The notes under the pieces are model-generated. The model searched no databases and was not told the DNA's origin. It was given only the letters and a program-made list of their open reading frames with translations. A stretch of 64,000 nt of DNA from Acorus gramineus (taxonomy: Eukaryota > Streptophyta > Magnoliopsida > Acorales > Acoraceae): NCBI GenBank assembly GCA_030737835.1, contig CM060850.1, forward strand, positions 16,701,191 through 16,765,190. The letters are read 5' to 3'. This document shows, in pieces, positions 1-12,062 of this stretch; within the stretch, counting starts at the first letter, position 1, and each line of letters starts with the position of its first letter. The position numbers were made by a program, and so were the translations under genes.

Positions 1-1344
1 ATTATAGGGAGGAGCCTTGCGAGGTCAACACTGAGACCTGGGTTAGGGTACTCCGTGTTCCTTGTTTGGTTGTCGGGGTGTCCTGTATCGGGAACTCACG
101 CTGCCCTCCCAAGGTTTCTTGTCCCAATAGTATTATAAGAAATGTTATACCAAATTATATGATTATTAGCATATTTAGTGAATATTATAGGGGAGGGGCC
201 TCGCGAGGACAGCGCTGAGACCCGGGCTAGGGTACTCCGTGTTCTTTGTTTGGTTGTCGGGGTGTCCTATATCGGGAACTCACGCTGCCCTCCCAAGTTT
301 CTTTCCCCCAATGATATTCCACCCTTGCTAATTATTGTGTATGTTCCCCGCATCTTGGTTATGCGCTCTGGAAGAATTCTGAGGAATTCAGGACATTAGA
401 GTTGGTAGGATGTGTTGTCGGCGGATCCGAGTGGATCATATGCGTATGGATAGGCTGTTCTGTTTCCCTTCGTTGGATCCGGTAGAGACTGCCCCAGCGT
501 TAGAAAGGCCGTCCCTTCCAAGGGTTCCCATCAGTAGGCGCCTCCTGATTTGGTTTCGGACTGGGCTGAAGTTGTGGGTGAAAGCCAAGCGGCCTACGGA
601 GTGGAGGAGAGACTATCGGTGGACCAAGGGTGACCAACAGCCTAGTCAGTCCCAAAATCCTATGTCACCCGTGGTAGGGTGAGGGTGAGGGTGTAGTGGG
701 TTGGCGATGAGCGACCCGCTGGATTTGTCTATGGGTGATTATCAGTCCCAATAGCCTATGTCACCCATTGATGGGTGAGGGTGAGGGTGTGGTGGTTCGG
801 CGATGTACGAACCACTGGATTATGTTGTTATGCCACTTAGAGGTTGGATAAATAATTGCAATGTGGTCAATATTGTCTGTGATGCATGGGTTGTGCCGTT
901 CACTGAGCGTGTGGCTCACCCCTCGCATATGTTTTCCCCAGTTGCCACTGAGCCTGAGCTGGAGCCGGAGCAGCAGTTGGAGCTTTCTGAGGGATTCCTT
1001 CAGTAGCGGAGCAGCGCCACGTTCCGCGAGTACCAGAGGTTATCAGCATCCCTTCTTGACTGTATGTATTTTATTTCCGTGCTTGGCACGCGTCTGTGTA
1101 TATTCAGTTGTATTTGTGTATATTGGCTCTCACAGGACAGATGATTGAGTATCGAGTCTGTAGTATGTTTATTTACAGATTCAGTCTTTTGCTCCGCATT
1201 TGGTGTATATATTATGTCAGCCTCTTTGTTGTCTGTGTGTCATTCTGGTTGTTTGTGTATGATATATTATTGACCTCCTGTGTAGATTCTGATATTTTAT
1301 ATACACTTGCCGCGTCCCGGGGACGGCCGCCCTGGGGCGTGACA
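1..1344 (-). mobile_element. Long LTR fragment (cut by window edge)
   Basis: This stretch is the reverse complement of the first ~1.35 kb of the solo LTR at 5815-9149. Read on the minus strand it begins TGTCACGCCCCAGGGCGG at 1344 and runs out of the window at base 1. Shared landmarks include two copies (1-120 and 181-310) of a GC-rich block with 'gggtactccgtgttc', and two copies (about 655-690 and 755-795) of a block with 'gggtgagggtgagggtg'. The TG start and the shared family make an LTR edge at 1344 nearly certain. Whether this is a solo LTR or one end of a full element cannot be seen. Short open frames inside it look like chance frames. Confidence 0.8.
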
Positions 1345-1399
1345 CATGTAGGACTAGAATTGGGACTGGAATTGTTCTGATTAAAAAAAAAATCAGAAC

Positions 1400-1905
1400 A
1401 AATGAAGATTCAATATCGGACTCGTTTAAATGCTTTAGTTGATTGCGGAAGATTCTTTTTACGTAAAGGGTTAGCGTTTTGTGGTCATGATGAATCTAAT
1501 GACTCAATTAATAAATGGAATTTTCTTAAGCTTCTTTAGTTTTGGTTGATCATAATGAATCTATCAATGAAGTTATGTTGCAAAATACTTAAAACAAAAG
1601 CCATATCACCATGATATTCAAAAGGACATTGCAAATGCAGCTTCAATTGAAACTACTAATGTTATTATCAAGGACCTTGTAAATGTGAAATCTCATCGAT
1701 GACAATGGTAGAAGTTTACATATTGAAAATCCTTGATCTTTTTTCTTTGATGATTTTTTTTTCATTGTCAATTATTCTATTTTCAGAAGAAAATTCAATG
1801 TCTGATAAATATATAATAATAAGTGTAGATTTTTTGAAAATTTTGTGGTATTAATTTTTTTAAATGATCCTATCTATAAAAAATCATGGAGCCGCTACTG
1901 TTGAA
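1400..1905 (+). pseudogene. hAT-type transposase fragment (DUF4371-like)
   Basis: From about 1411 one frame reads QYRTRLNALVDCGRFFLRKG, continues LAFCGHDESNDS, and meets a stop near 1540. This resembles the TTF-type/DUF4371 region of plant hAT-like transposases, where an 'R..LNA..D..RFLL.QGLAFRGHDES' pattern is typical. Further scraps follow, broken by frameshifts. The stretch ends with 'catggagccgctactg' near 1890, like the terminus of such elements. It is a decayed fragment with no start codon, no catalytic core and no coding capacity. The family assignment rests on recognised motifs, not on a database search. Confidence 0.6.
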
Positions 1906-2462
1906 AACAAAACCTTTTTGTCAAGATGTAGCACAGCCTACCTAAACTTAACCAATTTTTGGCAGTCATGTTGATAGTCAAATTCATCAACTGGCCAAGG
2001 ATGGTTTAGTGACATTGATCTAGAGGTTTTTATTTAATATATACAATATCATGTATCATATTCATAGTAGATGCATGTTGGTTTAACTGAGTCCTATGAA
2101 TAATATAATATATTTAATTACTCCAGGCTCTTCGAATTGAACACCTGTTGAAGTAAATTAAGTGGAATTGAGTTTGGGGTCAGCCAAAAAAAGCGTGTAT
2201 TGGTGGTAGAATATTTATTCCCAAATTGTTATTAAAGAAGAGTGTTCAAGTATTGATTACCTCCTATCTAGGTTAAATTTTACTACTCTTTTGTAGTCTC
2301 TGTGGTTGAAGTTTATCTTCCTTTTTGTAGTTGGGATGCTCAGAGTCAGACATGGATGTGAACCTATGTACAAAAAATATTAAAAAACCAGCAGACTGGT
2401 ATGTGGAAATTTGTGTTTAACCACGCAAAATAAGGATACATGGGTTAAAAAAATGTTCTAGC

Positions 2463-2840
2463 TAGGGCTGCAACTCGGGAGGGTTGGGTTCGGGTTAGGG
2501 TCAACCCAAACCCGACCCATAATTAAATAAACCAACCCGACCCAACCCGATTTTCTAACATGATGTGCAAATTAAATAAATCAATCCGACCCAACCCGTA
2601 AGATTAGTTAGGTTTACCTAAAATTTGGACTGCCCAGATTAAAAACTACATAATGAACGGCCATGATTTTTTATCAACTATTAATTTATAGGATCAGGTT
2701 GGGTCGGGTTTTGAGTGAGCCAACCCGAATCCAACCCAATTTGTGAGTCAACCCGAACCCGATTTGACCAACCCAACCCATGTAAAAATCAGGTTTAACC
2801 CGTCGGGTTCAAATTCAACCCGACCCAAGTTGCAGCCCTA
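2463..2840. mobile_element. hAT-type MITE with perfect 8-bp target duplication
   Basis: A 378-bp element starts TAGGGCTGCAACTCGGG and ends CCAAGTTGCAGCCCTA, so the ends are inverted repeats. It is flanked on both sides by GTTCTAGC (2455-2462 and 2841-2848), a perfect 8-bp duplication as hAT elements make. The interior consists of short 'aacccgaccc' and 'gggttcgggt' repeats in both orientations and codes for nothing. The flanks (…ccaaatgaacaagc…) correspond, inverted, to about 49,120-49,140. Confidence 0.88.
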
Positions 2841-3876
2841 GTTCTAGCCAAATGAACAAGCAAACTGTATGTGGAGTAGCACGACCTTCTATTAGTTGTC
2901 CAATTGGGATAGAATTTCTTCTCTCCTTAAAATTCTAAATTTTCAATTACATCAAGCATGCTCATCTCTTTCAACAAACACTTCCCATTTTCTTCTCATT
3001 CTCACAATGATGTTCATATGCATTTGTAGTATTTAATATTTACAGTTGGTGTATGACAGATTTTGATGTATATCATGATCTCGGAATCGCATGAAATTTT
3101 ACATGGAGATATATTTCGTGGAGATCTTCTAGCTTAGTTTTTTAAAATTTCTTCATTTAGACCCTTAAATTAGCAAATTTACTATTTATAGTAAATTTTA
3201 GATTTGAGATATCTTTATCATAACAGATCGGAATTGATCTATATCAATTCATATAATATCTCATAGAATCAGAAAAATTATTTTTTGAATTTTACTATTT
3301 TTAGTAGTTTTTAAATTTTTTGTTATTAGTATAAATATGAGACTTGTAATATAGGGTTTACAATTTTTATTAATAATATTTCAAATTTTTTTTCTTATGG
3401 GGCTTTCTTCCTTGTGGATTGAAGGAGCTTATGAGAATTACTATGCTTGTTGGATCTTTTAATCCGTTTTTCACTGCGTTAACAGCCTAGGTCATCTGAA
3501 CCTGAATAGATCATTTTAATTTATCTCCATTAACTTCTGTCATTAAAAAATGTGATAGCTATTAAAATAAGTGGTACAAACTTATGTTAGAGTCTTCACC
3601 TTAGCTGCAATTATTCTGAGTTTGCTTGATGTAGTTGAATGTTTAATATGCATGAACCAAAATTAACATGTACATTAGTAATGATATTTTATCCCTAGCA
3701 TTAAATGACTCGGGTACAATGCTTGTTCACACTATGGCTATTCAGGAGCTGAACGTTCATATTATGCAAAGTGTTGGGTATGCTTTCTCTAGAGAACTTA
3801 ATATCTATTAAGAACAGAGAAATATTATAAAACACAAATTTAGAAAAGGTAAAAATGCTTTTCCTTAGTTTTCTAA

Positions 3877-4592
3877 TAGGGACGGCAATGGGGTGGGTTT
3901 TATTGATAACCCGACCCGATCCACCCTTATTGGTATGGGTTTTGGATTCCATGTTTTTCCAACCTGCCGCAGCCCACCCCGATCCATGTAATTCAAGGGT
4001 TTTGTTTGGGGTTTATGTTTACAACCCGACCCAATCCGCTAACCCAACCAATATTCGGTTATTAAGATTTATGAATTATAAATGAAAGTTAATTTTCATA
4101 TAATTAAAAATTAGAACTCGACTATCATCATTTTTTTTTTCTCTCTCTATTCATTCATTTATATTCATCTCACAGAAAAACTCAAAATACACTCCTTTAT
4201 CTAATCAATCATTTGTCACCTTAAAAATAAAGAATTTATTTGATATTTTACAAGATTCTATCTTTTCATTTTCTTTTATGCATTTTGAGATTTTAATATT
4301 TTTATGAAACTTAAAATACTTGAAGTTGTTATATGAATGTAAGGCGCATTCATGTTAAAAATAATTTAATTTGTCATATAAATTATTTAAATTTATTAAC
4401 TCACTTTACATAGGGTTGGTGGGGCTGGTATGGATTTCAAGATGTAAAACCCGAGGTAGGATGGGGTGGATATAGATTTCAAAATGTAAAACCCGAGGTG
4501 GGGTGGAGCGAGTATGAAGTCTAATATTAGAGAGACGGGTTGGGTTTGGATTATGTTAAACTTGATTCTAAACCGATCCATTGCCATCCCTA
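3877..4592. mobile_element. hAT-type MITE (TAGGGAYGGCAATGG ends)
   Basis: This 716-bp element begins TAGGGACGGCAATGGGGTGG and ends with the inverted version (…ccattgccatcccta). Flanks are TTTTCTAA (3869-3876) and TTTTGTAG (4593-4600), a slightly decayed 8-bp duplication. The inverted paralogous locus at about 48,575 has the uninterrupted site (reverse complement …ttagttttctagctatc…), which confirms both the insertion and the target TTTTCTAG. There is no coding capacity. The interior is rich in 'aacccgaccc'-type motifs like the MITE at 2463. Confidence 0.87.
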
Positions 4593-4648
4593 TTTTGTAG
4601 CTATCAGGTTCAAAATGATCAAGTTATGTTAAGAAAATCTCAAATGTT

Positions 4649-5814
4649 TTTTTTTTTTGAACAAAGGTAGATTATCTACCACGATTTCATTAATATAAGT
4701 ATCGTAGTACATGTCCGAATATAAGAGTAAAACAAAAGGAATGAGGGAATTACATAAAGTGAAAAACTAGATAGGGAAAATGAAGGTTATTTGGCTCGGC
4801 AGAAGAGGTATCTACCCAAGCCATGTCACAGCGCAGTATCACCCGATGCTAAGCGCTCCCCCCTGAAAACTCACCGAAGCGGCTCCCGCAATCCCCCAGC
4901 CCCATGCCTTTAAGAGACTGACTGTCTCCTCCCATACGTTTTCCACGTACGCGGGCTGTCTTCTAAATACCACCGCGTTGCGGGTGCGCCACACAGCCCA
5001 AATCACTGCCGAGACAACTGTCATTGCCACCTTCCCTCCGACCCCCCGCCCACCTGGTGCTACAGTGTCACTCCTGCCTCCCACAAACCCTCCATGGATG
5101 TGAATCGATTATCCAAGCCCGTTTCTACTGCCACTGTATCCCACCCTTGCCTTGTGAATAGACATACACAGAATAGGTGCTCAACGGTTTCTCTCTCCAC
5201 ACTACACAGCGCGCACCTATCCGATTCATTCGGCTGCAATTTTGAGTGGTAGGCTTTCGTGAGCAAACGCCCCTATAGAGCCAACCAAACAAAACTCCTG
5301 ATTTTCAATGGTGCTTTTAGCTTCCAAAGTGCAGTCGTTTTCCCGTTTAATTATGAAACTATGGTGGTCCCCCATGTCCACCACTCGTAGGCTTTACTGA
5401 CGGAGAAACCTTGCCTGACGAATGGCGCCCATGTTCAATGTGGCTGATTAAAGATTCCATATCTGTTCGCTGCTCCGTCGTGTTGGAACTGTCATAAGGC
5501 ACCTCCCAACTTCGCGGCCCAGGTTGCCAAAAAATGGACACCGGCCCCTCTTTTCTAGTTGCGCCTTGGAATGCCAGTGGGAAATGAACCCTCAATGGTG
5601 CATCCCCACCTAGACATCCTCCCAAAAGCGTATCCGCCTCCTCACCTAATGTCCAAGACATAGCCTCATTGACAAAAGAACTTAGGCTAAAAAACCTCTT
5701 GGCCAGGTGAGTCATCCGCCGCGAAGGTCTGGGGATACTCCCAGTCCGACTGACTAGGTGACCATATCTCTCCCACAGGAGCCTGCGCCATGCCGAATCA
5801 TTCTCGGCCCCCCA
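4649..5814 (-). mobile_element. LINE-1 (L1-type), 3' half: poly(A) and zinc-binding RT C-terminus
   Basis: This is the 3' part of a minus-strand LINE whose other half lies at 9150-11271. The poly(A) tail appears as a T run at about 4647-4658. Frames at 4839-5266 and 5359-5815 encode the C-terminal zf-RVT region (ENDSAWRRLLWERYG; CALCSVERETVEHLFC) but are shifted relative to each other. The target duplication ATCTCAAATGTT lies at 4637-4648 and again at 11,272-11,283, bracketing both halves. The 5815-9149 LTR splits the RT reading frame after GGLGILDLEQ. Confidence 0.9.
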
Positions 5815-8800
5815 TGTCACGCCCCAGGGCGGCCAACCCAGGGACGCGGCAAGTGTATATATCATATCAGAAGCCTACACAGGAGGTCAATAATATATAT
5901 CATACACAGACAACTAAAATGACACACATGCAACAAAAGGGGCTGACATGATATATACATCAAATGCGGAAGCAAAAGACTGAATCTGTGAATAAACATT
6001 CTACAGACTCGATACTCAATCATCTGTCCTGTGAGAGCCAATATACACAAATACAACTGAATATATACGACACGTGCTCAGCACGGAAATACAATACATA
6101 CAACCGAGATAAGGGATGCTGATAGCCTCTGGTACTCGCGGACGTAGCGCTGCTCCGCTACTGAAGAAATCCCTCGGAAAGCTCCAACTGCTGCTCCGGC
6201 TCTAGCTCAGGCTCAGTGACCACTGGGGAAAAACATGTGCGAGGGGTGAGCCACACGCTCAGTGAACAGCACAACCCACGCATCACAGACAATATTTACC
6301 AATATTCCATTATTTTATCCAGCCATCAATACATAACAACATAATCTAGTGGTTCGTACTTCGCCGAACCACCACACCCTCACCCTCACCCTCACCCATC
6401 CATGGGTGACATAGGCTATTGGGACTGATAATCATCTATTCACAAATCCAGTAGGTCGCTCATCGCCAACCCACTACACCCTCACCCTCACCCATCAATG
6501 GGTGACATAGGATTTTGGGACTGACTAGGCTGTTGGTCACCCTTGGTCCACCGATAGTCTCTCCCTCCACTCCGTAGGCCGCCTGGTCTACTCCCACATT
6601 CAGCACAGTCCGTCACCAAATCAGGAGGTGCCTACTAATGGGAGCCCTCTGTCAGGAAGGCCCTGTCTAACGCTGGGGGTAGCCTCTACCGAATCCAACG
6701 CAGGGAACAGAACAGCCTATCCATACGCATATGATCCACTCGGATCCGCCAACTACATATCATTACAACTCAAATGTCATGAATTCCTCTGAATTCAACC
6801 AGGTGCATCATCAAGATGCGGGAACATGTACAAAAATCAGCAAGGTTGGAATATCATTGGGGGAAAGAAACTCGGAAGGGCGGCGTGAGTTCCCGTTATA
6901 GGATACCCCGACAACCAAACAAGGAACACGGAGTACCCTAACCCGGGTCTCACCGCTGTCCTTGCAAGGCCCCTCCCCTATAATATCTACAAACTATACT
7001 AATAATTATACCAATCATACAATCATTACATATAATATTATTGGGACTAGAACCTTGGGAGGGCAGCCCGAGGTCCCGATACAGGACATCCCGACAACCA
7101 AACAAGGAACACGGAGTACCCTAACACGGGTCTCAGCGTTGACCTCGCAAGGCTCCTCCCTATAATATTATCCTAAGGCATGCGATCTAACAGATACCAG
7201 CATTTAATTTAATAATTAAACTAGTAGGACGCATGCATAGGCCGAGGTTTCCTAGCATGAAAACCAGGGGACATGCTGCATGGCTCATACGCATATCCTA
7301 TGGGTGCAAGTCCCTAACATAAAAGCCTAGGGTAGCATGCATTCTACATTTTCATCATGCTCACATGCAATACATATTATTACAGGTTAATATTTATCCA
7401 TGTCGCCCCAGGAGAGGTCGGTATACGCCTAAGTGCGTATAACACCTCTCTACTGGGTTGGATTGTCCCACTCACCAGTATCGGGGTCGTCGCGCGACCG
7501 CCCGTCGAGATCTGCAAGACAGGGTATTATTTCGTAAGTATAAATCCACAAATATTATTAAATACATAAACCCACAATTAAACTCCTAACACTCGGGCAA
7601 ACGTGCATACGACCCGCACGCACGCTAGCCCGAGCACTCCGACAACCACCCGCACGGCCGGCCACCACCCGCACGGCCACCCGACCGCCCGGACGCGCCG
7701 CCGCGCCTCAGCCCGCGCACTCCGCGTACCGCCCGGGGCTCCGCGCGTCCACCGAGCCCAGCCGCGGCAGCCCGCACGCGCCCCGCACGCTGTGCGCTGG
7801 CCCGCGAGCACCCCGCACGCCCCCGCGCGCGGCGCCTCGCCCCCGCGCACACCATCCCTGCCTTGCCGCGCCCCGCGCACGCCTCGCGCACGCCTCCTCG
7901 CCCCGCGCGCACCCCGCGCGCACCTCCGCCGCCTTGCCGCACCTCGCGCGCACCTCGCACGCACCTCCGCCACCTTGCCGCACCTCGCGCGCACCTCGCA
8001 CGCACCTCCGCCACCTCGCCGCACCTCGCACGCACCTCCGCCACCTTGCCGCACCTAGCGCGCACCTCCACGGCCTCGCCGCGCCCCGCGCGCACCACCA
8101 CGGCCTCGCCGCACCCTCCGCGCGCACCACCACGGCCTCGCCGCGCCTCCGCGCGCACCCCGCGCTCGGCCACCACCTCGCGCACGCACGCCTAGCACCT
8201 GCGCGACCAGCTCCACGCGCACTAGTCCGCCCAGCACCTCGCGCACCAGCTCCTCGCGCTCGCTGCCTGAGGCCCCCAGCACGCCTGCACGACCAGCACA
8301 GCACGCCTCCCGCGCGCGCCAGCTTGCACGTCGCGCGCACGCGCGCATGACCGCGCGCGCCCAGCCTGCGCGCCGCTGCTGCTCTGCCTGCTGCCCGAGA
8401 ACACCCCCCCGCTGCCCGAGACCACCCAAACCACCACCCACCGACCTCCGACCACCTCCACCGCCCCCCGAAGGCTATCCACAGCCGCCAACCACCCCTC
8501 ATACACAGATCCACCCTCCTAGCATACATCTATGCAAGAAAAAGAGGGAAAGAAGGCTTACCGAGGGGAGGAAGAGGCGTCCGGTGGATCTCCACGCGCC
8601 GAAACCCTTCCCAAAAGCCTTCTCACGCCCCGATCTATCACGGCCCTCGATTTGGCTCGAAACAGAGGAGAGAGAGGGGAGGTCGGGGAGGCTAGAGTCG
8701 TCGGAATCGGGATTTGAAGGCACCGGGGTGTAGATCGGGACCCGATCTACACTTCCCGTGCTTTAGGTTTTCGATTTTGAGGGGTCTAGGGGGCTTGAAA

Positions 8801-9149
8801 GGAAGAAAAACGGAGAGGGGAGAGAGAGATCTCGACGAGGAAGACAATGAACAGTGCAAAGATATTTTTTTTATTCCTTTTAAGTAGAGCGCGACTTAAA
8901 AACCCGGATACGCCCCGGAACTGCGGAATTTTTGCAAACGATGCCGGAATTCGATGAAATTTTCATGAGAGGCATAAAATGACACCAGGACACCAAATAT
9001 GCAGTTAGATTTTCAATCGGAGTCCTCTAGCTCGGACGATAGCTAACAGTCCAAAAATAAGCGGTTCCGATTGAAAACCCTAAAAATTTTAAAAACTGCC
9101 AGGACGCTCCAACGGTTACCAGCAGGTTAAAAGTGACACAAATATAACA
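5815..9149 (+). mobile_element. 3.3-kb solo LTR inside the LINE
   Basis: This block starts TGTCACGCCCC and ends …AATATAACA. It is flanked by a perfect 5-bp duplication CCCCA (5810-5814 and 9150-9154). It has no internal gag/pol, primer-binding site or second LTR, so it is best read as a solo LTR left by recombination between two very long LTRs. It interrupts the minus-strand RT frame of the LINE. Internal direct repeats of GC-rich blocks lie at about 6360-6530 and 6890-7160, and a GC-rich minisatellite at about 7580-8500. Long LTRs with this start are known in some Ty3/gypsy lineages, but the lineage is not shown here. The strand is arbitrary, since a solo LTR gives little directional information. 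Confidence 0.87.
7580..8500. repeat. GC-rich minisatellite within the solo LTR
   Basis: This C/G-dominated island in AT-rich DNA is built of short 'cgcacctcg', 'ccgccacc' and 'ccacggcctcgccgc' motifs. At 7935-8060 a unit of about 41 bp (ttgccgcacctcgcgcgc…ctccgccacc) repeats with small variations. Stops are rare because of base composition, so long open frames appear on both strands in several frames. These encode only Ala/Arg/Gly/Pro-rich low-complexity sequence and are not credible genes. Confidence 0.8.
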
Positions 9150-11271
9150 CCCCATCTCCAAATCCATTTGGAAATGAGTGCTTTGTTCATTGCTCCAAAT
9201 CAAGAATACCTAAACCCCCAAGTTTCCACCTTTGGCATACCACGTCCCATTTCACTAGGTGGGGCCTGTGTGTGTCTGCGTCAACTCTGTTCCATAGGAA
9301 ATCCCTCCGAATGGAATCAATCAATTGGCCCACACCCTTTGGCATGCAAAATATGGATAAGTAGACGTCCACCGAAGCTGAGATGCTGCCTTTTCCAACA
9401 GGACAACCTCTTGCGCATGCGATCCACTAGCCCCATCCAGTCATCCTTGCTAAGTCTTCCTTGTGAGAGAGGTAGCCCTAGATGTTTGCACGGTAAGGAT
9501 GTTACTGCACATCCAAGTATACTCGCTAGGTTGCTGGCCTCGACCTCTGGCACGTTGATAGGAATGAAAACACTCTTGTTGTAGTTGATCTTGAGACCCG
9601 TCAGCTGTTCAAAACACTTTAGAATAAATTGATAACCCTAAACATTCTCCTATGTCGCCTCCCCCCCAATAGAATGGTATCGTCTGCATATTAGAGTATG
9701 CTGAATCTTGTTCCCCCTGTTGTGCCTGCTAACCCCTTGATCCACCCTACCCTTGTCGCCGATGCGCACAACCTAGCTAACACGTTGGCGACCACCAAAA
9801 ATAAAAAGGGGGATAGGGGATCTCCCTGACGGCGACCTCTATTAATATGGAAGTAGCCATGTGATCTCCCATTGATGCATATGGATGGGTGCGCAGTGGA
9901 TATACAGGCCCAAATCAGCCGAATCCAATTCTCAATGAATCCATGTAACTGAAGTACATGTAAAAGAAACTCCCAATCAACACTATCATATGCCTTCTCG
10001 AAATTGAGCTTCAAAGCCACCCCGCTTCGCTTTTCCTTGTGTAATGTCGCAACCAATTCCTAGGTGACAAGAAAACTCTCTGATAATGACCTCCCCGGGA
10101 TGAAGGCCGTCTGCTCCGCTTCAAATATCACGTCGCTTACCCCCTAGAAACAGGCTGTCAATGCCTTGGATAAGATCATGTAGGAAGTATTAACAAGGCA
10201 AATTGGTTGGTAATCCCCAATCCTAGAGGCGCCCTCCGTCTTTGGGATTAGCACAAACATGTACGAGTTTATCTACCATATTGATGACCCACCTGCAAAG
10301 AAGTCATTTATCATCTCCAAAATGTCTGTGCCAACTATGGACTAGAATTGCTGATAGAACCGCATTCTGAAGCCATCAGGACCTGGAGCCTTGTCCCTCT
10401 CCAACCCCTGCACCACCCAAATGATTTCCGCTTCCGAGAAGGGTCGATCCTGGTCGCTCAAAAACTCCGTCGGGATTTGCTTGATGTGAGGGTCAAACCA
10501 GGTAGGTTTCCAGCCACGACGGCGTGAGAAGGCACTTTTGAAATGGGAAACCACACTGTCGCTTAGTTCCCTCTCATCGGTCACCTGCCTCCCCTCAAAT
10601 TCTATACACCGAATGCTATTCACCCTACGCTTGATCATCGTTGACTTGTGAAAGTACTTTGTATTATTATCCCTAGCCTTATCTATAAGTCCTTGGACCG
10701 TTGTTGCCACTCCATCTCCTCCAATCGTAGTAAGGTCATGAGTCTATCTCGAGCCGCCTGGTGTGCCAGCATGTCTCCCATAATTAACGTCCCCCTCTCT
10801 TCCTCCTTATCCAAATAGTCAATGAGTGACATGCAAGTCTCTTTATCCGTCCTCCTAGCCGTCCAAGCCTCTCCGCTCCATTGTTTTAGCCTCCTCTTTA
10901 GTCTCCTTAGTTTGATCGCTACCTTTCGCACGCCACGTAATCCGTCAATGTTGGATGACCAGGAGTCGCGTACCACCTCCTCTATCCCAGGCCATTCTGT
11001 CCACCAGGACTCAAACTTGAATTGTCTCCCCCTCCGTTCCCCTCCTCTGCGTACAAGCAGTATAGCGTTGTGATTGGACACGGATTGTGATAGTCCCTGT
11101 ACCTCGGTCCCCTGGAACATGAAATCCCAATCTACATTCATGAGTATGCGGTCCAGTCTCGCGAGACATGGAAACTCCCGCATGTTACTCCAAGTGTAAG
11201 CTAAGTGTGGCACTGGAAGGTCGCATAAACCCTCCGCCTCGATCCAGTCATTGAACGTCTGCATGGCCGGG
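9150..11271 (-). mobile_element. LINE-1 (L1-type), 5' half: endonuclease C-terminus and RT
   Basis: On the minus strand this begins at 11,271 inside ORF2, so the element is 5'-truncated. 11,264-10,683 encodes the end of the AP-endonuclease domain (LARLDRILMN, SNHNAILL). 10,710-9187 encodes reverse transcriptase (KAPGPDGF, KLNFEKAYDSVDWEF, RRQGDPLSPFLF, YADDTILLGG). The frame is broken: a stop sits directly before YADD near 9690, with others near 9630 and 10,050-10,340. The element is dead. Target duplication ATCTCAAATGTT at 11,272-11,283 matches 4637-4648. The inverted paralogue near 48,530 is the empty site. Confidence 0.9.
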
Positions 11272-11283
11272 ATCTCAAATGTT

Positions 11284-11923
11284 GTTTAACCGTAAGATTT
11301 TGTATTTAACAAATAATGGTTCCCATAATGAAAATACATTTCTATAATTGAATTTTCTGTTTACATTTTCTATCATTGTGTAATTGCCCCCTTTCTTGTG
11401 TAGCCTTTTCAACATGTTTTATATTGTTGGCTCTTTGTCCAATTATTCTATCTGAAGTGTCAGAATGTTTTGATGCATTCTCACTACAACACTTGCGGGA
11501 ACCTAAGACCATAAAAATAACAATCGCTTGATTTCTGAAAAGAGTCTGATGGACGTGCACCCTTATTGAAGAAACAAAAAGGAAGAAAACTTCAAAATGA
11601 ATAACTGATCAATCCATCACCAAATCAACAACTTAAAGCAGAAGCAAAAACATCCAAGCATGATTTCCATCCCAATTAAGCAGAAGCAGAGGCTTCAAAT
11701 CCAAACTTTCATGATTTAATTAAATCCAGAAAACCAAAAATGATAGTAAGTGATCTAATCAACAGCAAAAACACAATTTTTATAGCTAGTTTATCACCAT
11801 TGATATTTATCCACATCAAAAGCTGCAAAAATGGATAATTTTTTATAACTAATTAATCACTACTGATACTAGCTACCTAAAATTGAAAAGAATCAAACAA
11901 GTGAAAGAAAACTGTAAACCATC
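11284..11923 (-). other. 3' UTR and downstream flank of a decayed zinc-finger locus
   Basis: Read on the minus strand this is the 3' UTR and downstream region of a lost zinc-finger gene. 11,923-11,880 (tttacagttttctttcac…) matches 45,859-45,900 after the intact gene. 11,880-11,740 matches 45,935-46,020 and 49,210-49,340. 11,740-11,600 matches 49,360-49,480. 11,515-11,284 matches 48,240-48,520. It contains no gene. The LINE at 4649-11271 and the copia element at 11924-17360 have split it from the rest of the locus. Confidence 0.75.
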
Positions 11924-12047
11924 TATTACAATGAAAGAATGGAATAATGGAATCCTTGTATTGCACTTAGGGTTTAATCCCTTTATATATAAGTACACAT
12001 AGGATTACACATGTAATACACTATGACATAACACATATAATTTAACA
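11924..12047 (-). repeat. Copia 3' LTR
   Basis: This is nearly identical to 17,239-17,360. The shared core runs from 'aatggaataatggaatcc' to 'aatttaaca'. Differences are concentrated in the first 20 bases of the plus-strand copy: it begins TATTACAATG rather than TGTTACAATC, so the terminal TG is mutated. There is also a 2-bp 'ta' insertion near 12,037. Confidence 0.9.
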
Positions 12048-12062
12048 ACCCCTCTCAAACTC
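12048..12062 (-). promoter_or_regulatory. Copia polypurine tract
   Basis: On the minus strand GAGTTTGAGAGGGGT directly precedes the 3' LTR. This is the expected position and base content for the plus-strand DNA primer of an LTR retroelement. Confidence 0.7.

Noticed and set aside
178-1380. Short plus-strand ORFs near the left edge
   Set aside because: They lie in an LTR repeated in opposite orientation at 5815-7165, share no coding constraint between copies and show no domains.
1-7165. Two LTR-like blocks at 1-1344 and 5815-7165 as the two LTRs of one element
   Set aside because: They are in opposite orientation, and the right block has its own 5-bp duplication and far end at 9149.
7578-8529. 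Long overlapping open frames (up to 273 residues) on both strands
   Set aside because: They lie in a GC-rich minisatellite where stops are rare by composition. The predicted products are Ala/Arg/Gly/Pro low complexity and open in several frames at once.
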